From Pseudomonadota bacterium (GTDB taxonomy: Bacteria; Pseudomonadota; Gammaproteobacteria; Burkholderiales; Burkholderiaceae_C), in assembly GCA_029779845.1 (NCBI GenBank), contig JAKOZT010000040.1, forward strand, positions 1-52,315: a stretch of DNA of 52,315 bases, in the 5' to 3' direction. The notes beneath the pieces were generated by a model. That model worked only from the letters and a program-made list of their open reading frames with translations. It did not search any database and was not told the origin of the DNA. Of the stretch, positions 31,158 through 40,052 are shown one piece after another; within the stretch, counting starts at the first letter, position 1; every line of letters starts with the position of its first letter. Made by a program: the position numbers and the translations under genes.

Positions 31158-33065
31158 TCATTCCAACGCCAACGCCCGCTCCACGAACCCCCGCGCCACG
31201 CGCGCCTTCGGCACCGGCATGTCGAACCAGCGGCGCACGTCCTGCTCCAGCGCGACGCCGTGCATGAAGTTGTAGATCGCCTTCTTCAGGGCGACGCCGA
31301 GCGCATCGTGGTCGACGCCGCTCGGGTCGACGAAGCCGACGTCGTTCTTGGCGAAGCGCCCTTCGGGCAGCGGCAGCAGCCGGATGCCGTAGGCGGCCGG
31401 GTCGCGGCCCACCGGCGAGTGCACCGTGCAGGCGAAGCGGTGGAAGAAGCCGCTGTGGATGCAGCCGGCGGCGAAGAGTTGCCGCACGTATTCGAGCGCG
31501 TCGACGGTGTCCTGCACCGTCTGCGTCGGGAAGCCGTACATCAGGTAGGCGTGCACCAGGATGCCGGCGTCGGCGAAGCCGCGCGTCACGCGCGCCACCT
31601 GCTCGACCGACACGCCTTTCTTCATCAGCGCCAGCAGGCGGTCGGAGGCCACTTCCAGCCCGCCGGTCACGGCGATGCAGCCGCTGTCGGCCAGCTCTTC
31701 GCACAGCTGCGGCGTGAAGCTCTTCTCGAAGCGGATGTTGCCCCACCACGAGATCGCCAGGCGCCGCCGCTTCAGCTCGGCGGCCAGCGCGCGCAGCGCC
31801 TTGGGCGGCGCGGCCTCGTCGACGAAGTGGAAGCCGGTCTGCCCGGTCTCGGCGACGATGGCCTCGATGCGGTCGACCAGCGTCGCGGCGTTGGTGGCCT
31901 CGTAGCGCGAGATGTAGTCGAGGCTGGTGTCGCAGAAGCTGCACTTCTTCCAGTAGCAGCCGTGCGCCACGGTGAGCTTGTTCCAGCGCCCGTCGCTCCA
32001 CAGCCGGTGCATCGGGTTGAGCATGTCCAGCAGCGAGAGGTAGCGCGCCAGCGGCAGGCCGTCCCAGGTCGGCGTGCCGGTCTCGGCGAGCGGCACGTCG
32101 GGCTCGGGGAAGTCGATGAAGCGCACCGCGCCGTCTTCGCGCACGAAGCTGCGCACCAGGCGCTCTTTCGAGCGCCGGCCTTCGAGATGCTCGATCAGCG
32201 CCAGCAGCGGTCGCTCGCCGCCGTCGAGCGTGACCACGTCGACGACGTCGAACAGGCGCGGTTCGGCGAGTTCGCGCAGCTCGGTGTTGACGAAGCCGCC
32301 GCCCAGCGCGATGGCGATGCCGGGATCGTGCGCGCGCGCCGCCTGCGCGATGCGCAGCGCGCCGTACAGCGCGCCGGGGAAGGGCACCGAGAGCAGCAGC
32401 AGCGTGGGGCGGTGCCGCTCGATCGCTTCGACGGCCAGGCGCCGCAGCGTGCGGTCGATCAGATTCGGCGGCGCGGCCAGCGCCTGCGCGAGCGGCTCGA
32501 AGCTCGGCTGGCTGGTGGCGAGCTGCTCGGCGTAGCGCACGAACTCGAAGCGTTCGTCGACCGCGTCGCGCAGCACGTCGGCGAGGTCGTTGAGGTAGAG
32601 CGTCGCGAGGTGCCGCGCGCGATCCTGCGTGCCGAGCGCGCCGAAGGCCCAGGCCATCGGGTCGCCGCCTTCCTCGTCGGCCACGTAGGCGTCGAGCGCA
32701 CCGAAGCGTTCGCCCTCGGGCAGGAAGGCGCGGCTCGCGATGCGGTGCATCAGCGTCGCGTCGCGGCCCTGCAGGAAGGCGATCACGCCGTCGATGGTGC
32801 TGGCGTAGCGCTCGAAAGCGCCGACGAAGGCCTGCACACGCGCACTGCGCCGCGCGGCCGGCAGCGCGTCGATCTCTTCGCGCAGCGCATGCAGTCCGTC
32901 GCGCCCGAGCAGTTCCAGCACCAGCGCGAGCGCCAGGTCTTCCTGCGCCGCGGCGATGCCGCGCGAGCGCAGGAAGCCGGTCAGATAGGCGGTGGAGGGG
33001 TAGGGCGTGTTCAGCTGCGTCATCGGCGGGATGACGGCGAGCACGCGGCTGGCGGGGCGGGTCAT
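31158..33065 (-). CDS. B12-binding-type radical SAM protein
   Basis: About 635 residues from ATG 33065 (an upstream ATG at 33113 is possible). The N-terminus has a cobalamin-binding-like alpha/beta start (SRVLAVIPPMTQLNTPYPST), and later ALGGGFVNTELREL and DVVTLDGGERPL fit the same fold. The radical SAM core follows with cysteines Cys370, Cys375 and Cys378 in GCYWKKCSFCD, spaced C-x4-C-x2-C instead of the usual C-x3-C-x2-C. Next come GFHFVDEA and TGGLEVASDRLL. Such enzymes catalyse radical methylations or rearrangements; the product is unknown. It is divergent from the response regulator. Confidence 0.8.
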   Translation of the reverse strand: MTRPASRVLAVIPPMTQLNTPYPSTAYLTGFLRSRGIAAAQEDLALALVLELLGRDGLHALREEIDALPAARRSARVQAFVGAFERYASTIDGVIAFLQGRDATLMHRIASRAFLPEGERFGALDAYVADEEGGDPMAWAFGALGTQDRARHLATLYLNDLADVLRDAVDERFEFVRYAEQLATSQPSFEPLAQALAAPPNLIDRTLRRLAVEAIERHRPTLLLLSVPFPGALYGALRIAQAARAHDPGIAIALGGGFVNTELRELAEPRLFDVVDVVTLDGGERPLLALIEHLEGRRSKERLVRSFVREDGAVRFIDFPEPDVPLAETGTPTWDGLPLARYLSLLDMLNPMHRLWSDGRWNKLTVAHGCYWKKCSFCDTSLDYISRYEATNAATLVDRIEAIVAETGQTGFHFVDEAAPPKALRALAAELKRRRLAISWWGNIRFEKSFTPQLCEELADSGCIAVTGGLEVASDRLLALMKKGVSVEQVARVTRGFADAGILVHAYLMYGFPTQTVQDTVDALEYVRQLFAAGCIHSGFFHRFACTVHSPVGRDPAAYGIRLLPLPEGRFAKNDVGFVDPSGVDHDALGVALKKAIYNFMHGVALEQDVRRWFDMPVPKARVARGFVERALALE

Positions 33066-33232
33066 GGGCAGGGCGGCCGAATTCACGCCATTCTCGCCGC
33101 CGGGACGGTGCATTGCGGTTTGTCAAGCGTCCGGCGTGCGCTGCGGCCGAGACTGCGCCCGCACCGGCTCAACGCCGCCGCGGCGCGGCCGAAATCCCGA
33201 GCACGCGCCCTTCCCGGGCGCCAGGGGCTGCC

Positions 33233-34327
33233 TTGCCGAACCGCACCATCCTGATCGTCGACGACAACCCGGGCAACCTGACCTTGCTCGGCGAACTGCT
33301 CAGCGAGCGCTACCGCGTGCGCGCCGCCAACTCCGGGCCGCGCGCGCTGCAATTGGCCGCGCAGGCGCCGGCGCCCGACCTGATCCTGCTCGACATCATG
33401 ATGCCCGGCATGAGCGGATTCGACGTGCTGGAGCAGCTGCGCGCCGCGCCGGCGACGCGCGACATTCCGGTGATCATCACGACCGCGATGAACGGCGAGG
33501 ACGACGAGCTGCACGGCCTGGTGCTGGGCGCGGTCGACTACCTGACCAAGCCGCTCAGGCCGGCGGTGGTGCTGGCGCGCGTGCACACGCACCTCGAACT
33601 GAAGTCGGCGCGCGACCGGCTGCGCCGCGACAACGCCGCGCTGGAGGCCGAGATCGCGCGGCGCATGCACGAGAACCAGGTGGTGCAGGACGTGACGATC
33701 CGCGCGCTGGCGCGCCTGGCCGAGACGCGCGACAACGAGACCGGCAACCACATCCTGCGCACGCAGGCCTACGTGGAGGCGCTGGCACGCCGCGCCAGCG
33801 CGCACCCGCGCTTCGCCGCGGCGCTCGACGAGCGCGCCGTCGCGCTGATCGCCAAGTCGGCGGCGCTGCACGACATCGGCAAGGTCGGCATCCCCGACCA
33901 GGTGCTGCTCAAGCCCGGCAAGCTGACGCCCGAGGAATGGGCGGTGATGAAGACCCACGCGCAGCTCGGCGCCGACGCGATCGCGCGCGCGGTGGAAGAC
34001 ACGCACCAGCCGGTCGAATTCCTCGCCTGCGCGCGCCAGATCGCGCTGCACCACCACGAGCGCTGGGACGGCGGCGGCTACCCGGCCGGGCTGGCCGGCG
34101 AGGCGATCCCGCTGCCGGCGCGGCTGATGGCGCTGGCCGACGTGTTCGACGCGCTGACCTCGCCGCGCGCCTACAAGGCCGCGATGGACCACGAGCTGGC
34201 GCGCGCGACGATGGCCGGGCAGCGCGGCAGGCATTTCGACCCGGACCTGCTCGACCTCTTCCTCGCCGGCTTCGACGAGTTCTGCGCGCTGGCGCGGCGC
34301 TATGCCGACGCGGGGCCGCCGGCGTGA
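33233..34327 (+). CDS. Response regulator with HD-GYP phosphodiesterase domain
   Basis: About 364 residues from TTG 33233, preceded by AGGGG. The receiver domain has ILIVDDNPGN, phospho-acceptor Asp54 in LILLDIMMPG and the Lys in YLTKPL. The HD-GYP output has His213-Asp214 in HDIGKVGIPD, then HHHERWDGGGYP (HHE...GYP) and ALADVFDAL. It hydrolyses cyclic-di-GMP in most studied cases. Its stop overlaps the GTG of the kinase gene (GTGA), so the two are translated together and probably form a signalling pair. Confidence 0.88.
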   Translation: MPNRTILIVDDNPGNLTLLGELLSERYRVRAANSGPRALQLAAQAPAPDLILLDIMMPGMSGFDVLEQLRAAPATRDIPVIITTAMNGEDDELHGLVLGAVDYLTKPLRPAVVLARVHTHLELKSARDRLRRDNAALEAEIARRMHENQVVQDVTIRALARLAETRDNETGNHILRTQAYVEALARRASAHPRFAAALDERAVALIAKSAALHDIGKVGIPDQVLLKPGKLTPEEWAVMKTHAQLGADAIARAVEDTHQPVEFLACARQIALHHHERWDGGGYPAGLAGEAIPLPARLMALADVFDALTSPRAYKAAMDHELARATMAGQRGRHFDPDLLDLFLAGFDEFCALARRYADAGPPA

Positions 34328-37300
34328 ACGGCCCGGCGCTGCGCATCGCGCTGAGCTACGCGCTGGTCGCGGCGCTGTGGATCCTCGGCTCCGACTGGGC
34401 GCTGGCGCGCCTGGTGCACGACGCCGACTGGCTGGTGCGAGCGCAGGCGCTCAAGGGCTGGGCTTTCGTCGCGGTGACGGCGCTGATGCTGTACGAGCTG
34501 GTGCGGCGGCTGCGCGCCGCGCCGGCGCCGTCCTTCGAGGCGGCCGCCCTGCGGCGCGGCCGGCTGGCGCTGGGCTCGGCGGCCATCGCGGCGGCGGTCG
34601 CGCTGCTGCTGTGGCTCGACTACCGCGACCTGGTGCGCCGCGAGAGCTCGCAATTGCAGGCCGTCTCGGCGATGCGCGCCGACGAGATCGGCCGCTGGCT
34701 GCAGGAGCAGCGCGCGCAGGCGCGCTTCGCCGGCAACAGCCGCCTGTGGGCGGCGCTCTACGAGCGCTGGCAGCGCGGCGGCGACACGGCGGTGCGCGAC
34801 GAACTGGCCGAGCGCCTGAGCGAGATGCGGCGCGCCTTCGGCGACCGCGGCGCGATGGTGCTCGACGCCGGCGGCGCGCTGGCCTGGGCCGAGCCCGGGC
34901 TGGACACCAGCCTCGGCCCGGCGCTGGCCGACGCGCTGGCGCGCGCCATCGACAGCGGCGAGGTGCAGTACACGCGGCGCTTCACGCCGGGTGCCGAAGG
35001 CGATGCATATTGGTTCGACGTCGTCGCGCCGCTGGTCGGCGCCGGCATGCCGGCCCGCGCCGCGATCGTGCTGCGCGTCGACCCGCAAGCCTTCCTGCTG
35101 CCGCGCCTGGAGAGCTGGCCCGGCACGCGCGCCCACGGCCGCCTGCGGCTGGTGCAGCTCGAGGGCGGACGCCTCGTCGGCATGTACGGGCGGCGCAGCA
35201 TGCCGCTGGACAGCCCCGAGCTGCTGGCGGCGCGCTTCGTGCGCGGCGAGCTGACGATGGGCGAGCTGGGCGAGGGCCGCAGCGTCGAGGGCCGCGAGGT
35301 GCTCGGCACGGTGCGGCCGGTGCCGGGCAGCGGCTGGTTCCTGGTGGCGCACGTCGAACGCGCCGAATTGCAGGCCGAGGCGCTGCGCTCCGGGCTGTGG
35401 ACCATCGCCGCCGGCGTGCTCGCGCTGCTGGCGCTGTTCGCCGCCGAGCATCTGAGGCGCGAGCGCCGCGCGCTCGAGCTGGCGCGCCGCGAGCAGGCCG
35501 AGCAGGGCGAGCGGCTGCGCGCGCTGTCCTTGGTGCAGTCGGTCGCCGCCGGCTCCGACGATGCGATCTTCGCCAAGGACCTGCAAGGCCGCTATCTGCT
35601 CCTCAACGAGGCCGCCAGCCGCTTCGTCGGCCGGCCGACCGAGGCCGTGCTGGGCCACGACGACCGCGCGCTGTTCCCGCCCGAGCACGCCGCCGAGGTG
35701 ATGCGCAACGACGCGCAGGTGATGGCCGAAAACCGCACCCTCACCTACGAGGAGGAGCTGCTGACGCCGCAGGGCATGCGCACCTTCCTCGCCACCAAGG
35801 GGCCGCTGCACGGGCCCGACGGCCGCCTCGCCGGCATGTTCGGCATCTCGCGCGACATCACCGAGCGCCGCCGCGCCGCGCAGGCGCTGCGCGAGAGCGA
35901 GGCGCGCTACCGCTCGATGGTGCTGGCGCTCGACGAAGGCATCCTCGTCTTCGGCCGCGACGGCGCGCTGACGGCCTGCAACCCGCAGGCCGAGCAGTTC
36001 TTCCGCCTCGACTTCGAGGCGCTGCGCGACGCGCGGGCGCTGCGCGCCTGGCGCCCGCTGCGCCCCGACGGCTCGCGCTTCGACTATTCCGATCTGCCCG
36101 CGTCGCGCGTGCTGAAGACCGGCCAGCCCTGCCGCGACGTGGTGATCGGCGTGCAGCCGCCCTGGGGCGGGCTGCGCTGGCTGCTGACGCACGCGCAGCC
36201 GGTGCTCGACGACGCCGGCGCGCTCGGCGCGGTGGTGGTGTCCTTCGGCGACATCACCGAACGCCACGTCGCGCTCGAGCAGCTCGACCGCCACCGCCAC
36301 CGCCTGCAGGAACTGGTCGACGAGCGCACCGCGCAGCTCAGCGCGGCGAACCGCGCGCTGGTCGAGGCGCGCGACCGGGCCGAGGCGGCGAACCGCGCCA
36401 AGAGCGTGTTCCTCGCCAACATGAGCCACGAGATCCGCACGCCGATGAACGCCATCATCGGCCTGACGCACCTGCTGCGCCGCGACGCCGACGACCCGGT
36501 GGCCGGCGAGCGGCTGCGCAAGGTGTCGGATGCCGCGGCGCTGCTGCTGCAGATCATCAACGACATCCTCGACCTGTCGAAGATCGAGGCCGGCAAGCTC
36601 GAGATCGAGAGCACCGACTTCTCGCTGGCGCGGCTGCTCGAGCGCTCGCGCGCGCTGGTGCTCGAGCGCGTGCAGGCCAAGGGGCTGGCGCTGGCCGTCA
36701 GCGCCGACGCGGCGCTGCCCGACACGCTGCGCGGCGACCCGACGCGGCTGTCGCAGGCCCTGCTCAACCTGCTGAGCAACGCGGTCAAGTTCACCGAGCG
36801 CGGCTCGGTCGAGTTGAAGGTGTCGCTGCTGGCGCGCGAGGGCGACGTGCTGCACCTGCGCTTCGCGGTGCGCGACAGCGGCATCGGCATCGCGCCCGAC
36901 AAGCTGCCGCAGCTGTTCTCGGCCTTCGTGCAGGCCGATGCGTCGACGACGCGGCGTTTCGGCGGCACCGGCCTCGGGCTGGCGATCACGCAGCGGCTGG
37001 CCACGATGATGGGCGGCGAGGTCGGCGTGACGAGCGAGCCCGGCCGCGGCAGCGAGTTCTGGTTCAGCGCGCGGCTGCTCGAAGGCGTCGGCGAACCGCT
37101 CGCCGCCGAGGAGCAGGACGCGCAGCACGCCGGCGTGCTGCTGCGCCGCCACTTCGGGGGCGCGCGCGTGCTGCTGGTCGAGGACAACGAGGTCAACCAG
37201 GAGGTGATGCTCGAGCTGCTGCGCAGCGTCGGGCTGCACGTCGAGCTGGCGGCCGACGGCGTCGAAGCCATCGAGGCGGTCGAGAAGGCCGCGCGCGAGC

Positions 37301-38187
37301 GCGCCGCGCCCTGCGACATCGTGCTGATGGACGTGCAGATGCCGCGCATGGACGGCCTGGAGGCGACGCGCCGCCTGCGCGCGCTGCCCGGCTGCGCCGA
37401 GATCCCGATCATCGCGATGACCGCCAACGCCTACGGCGAGGACCGCCTCGCGTGCCTGGCCGCCGGCATGGACGACCACCTCGCCAAGCCGGTCGACCCG
37501 CCGCGCCTGCACGCCACGCTGCTGCGCTGGCTCACCCACGCCGGCGTGGGCGGGCACATTGCGGCCGGCGCGGCGGCGGCGGTCGCGGCAGGGGGCGAGC
37601 TGCCGGCGATCGAAGGGCTGGACGCCGCGGTCGCGATGCGCTACCTGGGCGGCAACGCCGCGCTCTACGAGCGCGTGCTGCGCCAGTTCGTGCAGCACCA
37701 CGGCGAAGACGTCGAGGCGCTGCGCGCACGGCTGCGCCGCGAGGGCGCCGCGGCGATGCGCGACCTGGCGCATTCGCTGAAAGGCTCGGCGGCGTCGATC
37801 GGTGCGCGCGAGCTGCCGCGCTGCGCCGCCGAGCTGGAAGCGGCGCTCGCCGCGCGGCGGCCCGAGGCCGAGGTGCTGGCGGCGCTCGATGCGATGCTGG
37901 CCGCGCTCGACCAGCTGTGCGCCGCGATCCGCGCCGGCCTCGCTTCCGGCGAGACGCAGCCGGCGCCGCTGGCCGGCGACGACCCGCATGCCGATGCGCT
38001 GGACCGCCTGGAGGCGCTGCTCGCCGAGGCCGACTACGAGGCGCTGCCGCAGTTCCTGCAGCTCGCCGCCGCGCTGCGGCGCCGCCACGGCCGCCGCGTC
38101 GACGAGATCGACGCGGCGCTGCGCCGCTTCGATCACGAGCGCGCGCTGGAGACGCTGCGCGCGCTGCGTTCGCGCACGGGGCCTTAG
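34324..38187 (+). CDS. Hybrid sensor histidine kinase with PAS, receiver and HPt domains
   Basis: A 1287-residue protein starting at GTG 34324. It has three N-terminal membrane helices (about 7-25, 40-57 and 79-96), a large periplasmic sensor (97-357), another helix (about 358-378), two PAS/PAC modules (from about 416 and 533), and a coiled segment. HisKA phospho-acceptor His702 is in SHEIRTPMNAI, followed by HATPase with NLLSNAVKF and GTGLGLAIT. The receiver has LLVEDNEVNQ and Asp1003 in LMDVQMPRMDG, and the C-terminal HPt has His1150 in AHSLKGSAAS. Signal likely flows His702 to Asp1003 to His1150 to the coupled HD-GYP regulator. The ligand is unknown. Confidence 0.9.
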   Translation: MNGPALRIALSYALVAALWILGSDWALARLVHDADWLVRAQALKGWAFVAVTALMLYELVRRLRAAPAPSFEAAALRRGRLALGSAAIAAAVALLLWLDYRDLVRRESSQLQAVSAMRADEIGRWLQEQRAQARFAGNSRLWAALYERWQRGGDTAVRDELAERLSEMRRAFGDRGAMVLDAGGALAWAEPGLDTSLGPALADALARAIDSGEVQYTRRFTPGAEGDAYWFDVVAPLVGAGMPARAAIVLRVDPQAFLLPRLESWPGTRAHGRLRLVQLEGGRLVGMYGRRSMPLDSPELLAARFVRGELTMGELGEGRSVEGREVLGTVRPVPGSGWFLVAHVERAELQAEALRSGLWTIAAGVLALLALFAAEHLRRERRALELARREQAEQGERLRALSLVQSVAAGSDDAIFAKDLQGRYLLLNEAASRFVGRPTEAVLGHDDRALFPPEHAAEVMRNDAQVMAENRTLTYEEELLTPQGMRTFLATKGPLHGPDGRLAGMFGISRDITERRRAAQALRESEARYRSMVLALDEGILVFGRDGALTACNPQAEQFFRLDFEALRDARALRAWRPLRPDGSRFDYSDLPASRVLKTGQPCRDVVIGVQPPWGGLRWLLTHAQPVLDDAGALGAVVVSFGDITERHVALEQLDRHRHRLQELVDERTAQLSAANRALVEARDRAEAANRAKSVFLANMSHEIRTPMNAIIGLTHLLRRDADDPVAGERLRKVSDAAALLLQIINDILDLSKIEAGKLEIESTDFSLARLLERSRALVLERVQAKGLALAVSADAALPDTLRGDPTRLSQALLNLLSNAVKFTERGSVELKVSLLAREGDVLHLRFAVRDSGIGIAPDKLPQLFSAFVQADASTTRRFGGTGLGLAITQRLATMMGGEVGVTSEPGRGSEFWFSARLLEGVGEPLAAEEQDAQHAGVLLRRHFGGARVLLVEDNEVNQEVMLELLRSVGLHVELAADGVEAIEAVEKAARERAAPCDIVLMDVQMPRMDGLEATRRLRALPGCAEIPIIAMTANAYGEDRLACLAAGMDDHLAKPVDPPRLHATLLRWLTHAGVGGHIAAGAAAAVAAGGELPAIEGLDAAVAMRYLGGNAALYERVLRQFVQHHGEDVEALRARLRREGAAAMRDLAHSLKGSAASIGARELPRCAAELEAALAARRPEAEVLAALDAMLAALDQLCAAIRAGLASGETQPAPLAGDDPHADALDRLEALLAEADYEALPQFLQLAAALRRRHGRRVDEIDAALRRFDHERALETLRALRSRTGP

Positions 38188-38795
38188 CCGGCCTGGATCA
38201 GCCAGTCGACCAGCCGCCGGTCGAGCAGCGACAGCCCCATGCACTCGGGCGGCAGGTGCATGTCGGACCGCGCGGTCTGCGCGGCGGTCAGCGCTTCGTC
38301 CCAATGGCGCAGCTGGCTGGCGCCGGCGGCGTCGCGCGCCGCGTAGACGAGGCGCGCATCGGCCTCCCATTGCAGGATCATCGTCGGGATCAGCTCGGGC
38401 GTGTGCGGCAGCGCCGGGTCGAGCAGGATCACCGCGTCGCCGCGCGCGGCCAGGATGCCGGCCTCGAAGGCCGCTTCGAGCGGCACCGGGCCGTCGGTCG
38501 AGAGGTAGCGAAAGCCGGGCAGTTCGCCCCAGGCCGACATCAGCGAATCGGTGCCGTCGCGGCTGCCGTGGTCGACCACGATCAGCTCCCAGGGGTAGCC
38601 GCATTCGGTCAGCGTGTCGCTCAGGATCGGCAGCAGCTGCGGCAGCTCGCGCGCGCGGTCGCGGCAGGGCAGCACGCACGACACCGTCTGGCGCGCGCCC
38701 GACAGCTGGGCCCAGCCGGAGGCATGCGCCCACTGCGGGTCGGCGGGCGGCGGCGGCGCGGCGGCGCCGCGGGGCAGGTCGGGGCGGATCGGCAT
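38184..38795 (-). CDS. Glycosyltransferase family 2-like protein, short
   Basis: A 203-residue protein. After a Pro-rich N-terminus it has a GT-A fold start (TVSCVLPCRDRARELPQLLP, VVDHGSRDGTDSLM) as in dolichol-phosphate mannose synthase-like GT2 enzymes. The usual LLDADLQ...P motif is replaced by LLDPALPHTPE, lacking the second acidic residue expected of metal binding, and there is no C-terminal membrane part. It may be inactive or a divergent enzyme. Its stop overlaps the kinase stop by four bases; it is convergent and unlikely to be co-regulated. Confidence 0.7.
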   Translation of the reverse strand: MPIRPDLPRGAAAPPPPADPQWAHASGWAQLSGARQTVSCVLPCRDRARELPQLLPILSDTLTECGYPWELIVVDHGSRDGTDSLMSAWGELPGFRYLSTDGPVPLEAAFEAGILAARGDAVILLDPALPHTPELIPTMILQWEADARLVYAARDAAGASQLRHWDEALTAAQTARSDMHLPPECMGLSLLDRRLVDWLIQAG

Positions 38796-38901
38796 GGGGT
38801 GCAGCTTAGGCGTTGCGGCGGCGCCCGCCTATCCATCGGTCACGCACCTGACCACCCGTTTCCGGGGGGAGGCATGGGCGCTGCTGCTATCCTGCCTCGC
38901 C

Positions 38902-39429
38902 ATGAAATGGACTGTCTGCCTGCTCGCGCTCGCGTTGGCCGCCTGCGCATCGCCCAAGACCGGCAACCAGGTGGCCGACGCGGCCACGACGCCGCTCGCG
39001 GATCTCAACCTGGTGCGCGCCGAGATCCCGCCGGTGCTGGCGGCGGCGCTGAAAGGCCCGTACCGCGCGCCCGAGGCCGGCTGCGAGCCGGTTGCCGCCG
39101 AAGTGCTGCAGCTGGAGGCGGTGCTCGGCGCCGACCTCGACGTGCCGCCCTCGGCCGCGCGCCCGAGCCTGATCGAGCGCGCCGGCCACGGCGCCGGCGA
39201 CGCCGCGGTCGGCGCGCTGCGCAACACCGCCGAGGGCGTGATCCCGTTCCGCGGCTGGGTGCGCAAGCTGACCGGCGCCGAGCGCTACTCGCGCGAGGTG
39301 GCCGCGGCGATCGCCGCCGGCTCGGTGCGGCGCGCGTACCTGAAGGGCGTCGGCCAGGCGCGCGGCTGCGCGGTGCCGGCCGCGCCGGCCGTCATGCCGT
39401 CCGCCACCGCGGCGGCGCCGCTGTCGTGA
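38902..39429 (+). CDS. Small putative lipoprotein
   Basis: A 175-residue protein with a signal peptide and lipobox LAAC (Cys15). The mature part begins ASPKTGNQVADAATTPLADLN and contains RPSLIERAGHGAGDAAVGAL and VRKLTGAERYSREVAAAIAA; the ending is Ala/Pro-rich. I do not recognise the family. TATCCT at 38888-38893 ends eight bases before the ATG and no Shine-Dalgarno is present, so it may be leaderless. Its stop overlaps the GTG of the next small gene (GTGA), so the two may work together. Confidence 0.72.
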   Translation: MKWTVCLLALALAACASPKTGNQVADAATTPLADLNLVRAEIPPVLAAALKGPYRAPEAGCEPVAAEVLQLEAVLGADLDVPPSAARPSLIERAGHGAGDAAVGALRNTAEGVIPFRGWVRKLTGAERYSREVAAAIAAGSVRRAYLKGVGQARGCAVPAAPAVMPSATAAAPLS

Positions 39430-39788
39430 TCGCGCGCCTCGCCGCGGCGCTGCTGCTGGCCGCGCCGCCGCTGGCCGGCGCCGCCGGCTTCGACGCCCGC
39501 GGCCTGGCGCGCTTCGACACCGGCTATGCGCGCTGCGAAGCGCGCTACGCGCACATGAAAGGAGCGCGCGACGAGGCCTACCTCGCCGCCTACCGCGTCA
39601 AGGCCGACGCCGCCGGCCGCGCGCGCCTGGCCGAGTTGCGCCGCGGCGCGGCCTACCGCAAGGAACTGCGCGCGGCGCAGGCGCAGGCCGCCAGTCCCGC
39701 CGCGCCGGCGGCCAGCAGCCCGATCGAACACCAGTGCCAGGCGCTGTGGGCGCAGGTGCAGCGCGCCCGCGGCGCCGCGAAGGGCTAG
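39426..39788 (+). CDS. Small secreted protein
   Basis: A 120-residue protein from GTG 39426 with a Sec signal peptide (ARLAAALLLAAPPLAGA). The mature part has two Cys residues (YARCEARY and HQCQALW) that could pair in the periplasm, a helical middle (ARLAELRRGAAYRKELRAAQ) and an Ala/Pro/Ser-rich linker. No family is recognised. It is translationally coupled to the preceding lipoprotein gene and its stop overlaps the convergent gene by four bases. Confidence 0.7.
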   Translation: MIARLAAALLLAAPPLAGAAGFDARGLARFDTGYARCEARYAHMKGARDEAYLAAYRVKADAAGRARLAELRRGAAYRKELRAAQAQAASPAAPAASSPIEHQCQALWAQVQRARGAAKG

Positions 39789-40042
39789 GGCCGCTCCGGC
39801 ACCCGCGCCACGCTGCAGGCGATCACCGGCCCGGACGGCGCCGGCGTCGCCTGGCAGGCCATCACGCGCGCCGACGAGGGATCGTGGAACCAGGCCATGC
39901 TGGCGTTGCCGGCGGCGGCGCTGCCCATCGGCAGGAAGCTCGGCTGGATCTGCACCTGCGAACGCGCCAGCGGCGCGGCGAGGAAGACGGCGGCGCCGGC
40001 CAGCGCGGCCAGCGCCGCGGCGATGCGGACGGGTTTTTTCAT
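39785..40042 (-). CDS. Small secreted protein of unknown function
   Basis: An 85-residue protein with a signal peptide (MKKPVRIAAALAALAGAAVF) and a short mature part with AWFHDPSSARVMACQATP and VIACSVARVP, including two Cys that could form a disulfide. Similar small exported proteins occur in other Burkholderiales as far as I recall, with no assigned function. GGAGAG lies before the ATG. The gene is ten bases from the downstream end of the AP2-like gene on the same strand. Confidence 0.7.
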   Translation of the reverse strand: MKKPVRIAAALAALAGAAVFLAAPLARSQVQIQPSFLPMGSAAAGNASMAWFHDPSSARVMACQATPAPSGPVIACSVARVPERP

Positions 40043-40052
40043 GGGGACTCTC

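Noticed and set aside
34300..38733. Very long antisense and alternate-frame open frames across the hybrid kinase
   Set aside because: High GC suppresses stop codons in other frames. Their sequences are low-complexity Arg/Ala/Gly/His-rich with no recognisable domain, while the kinase frame has every catalytic motif.
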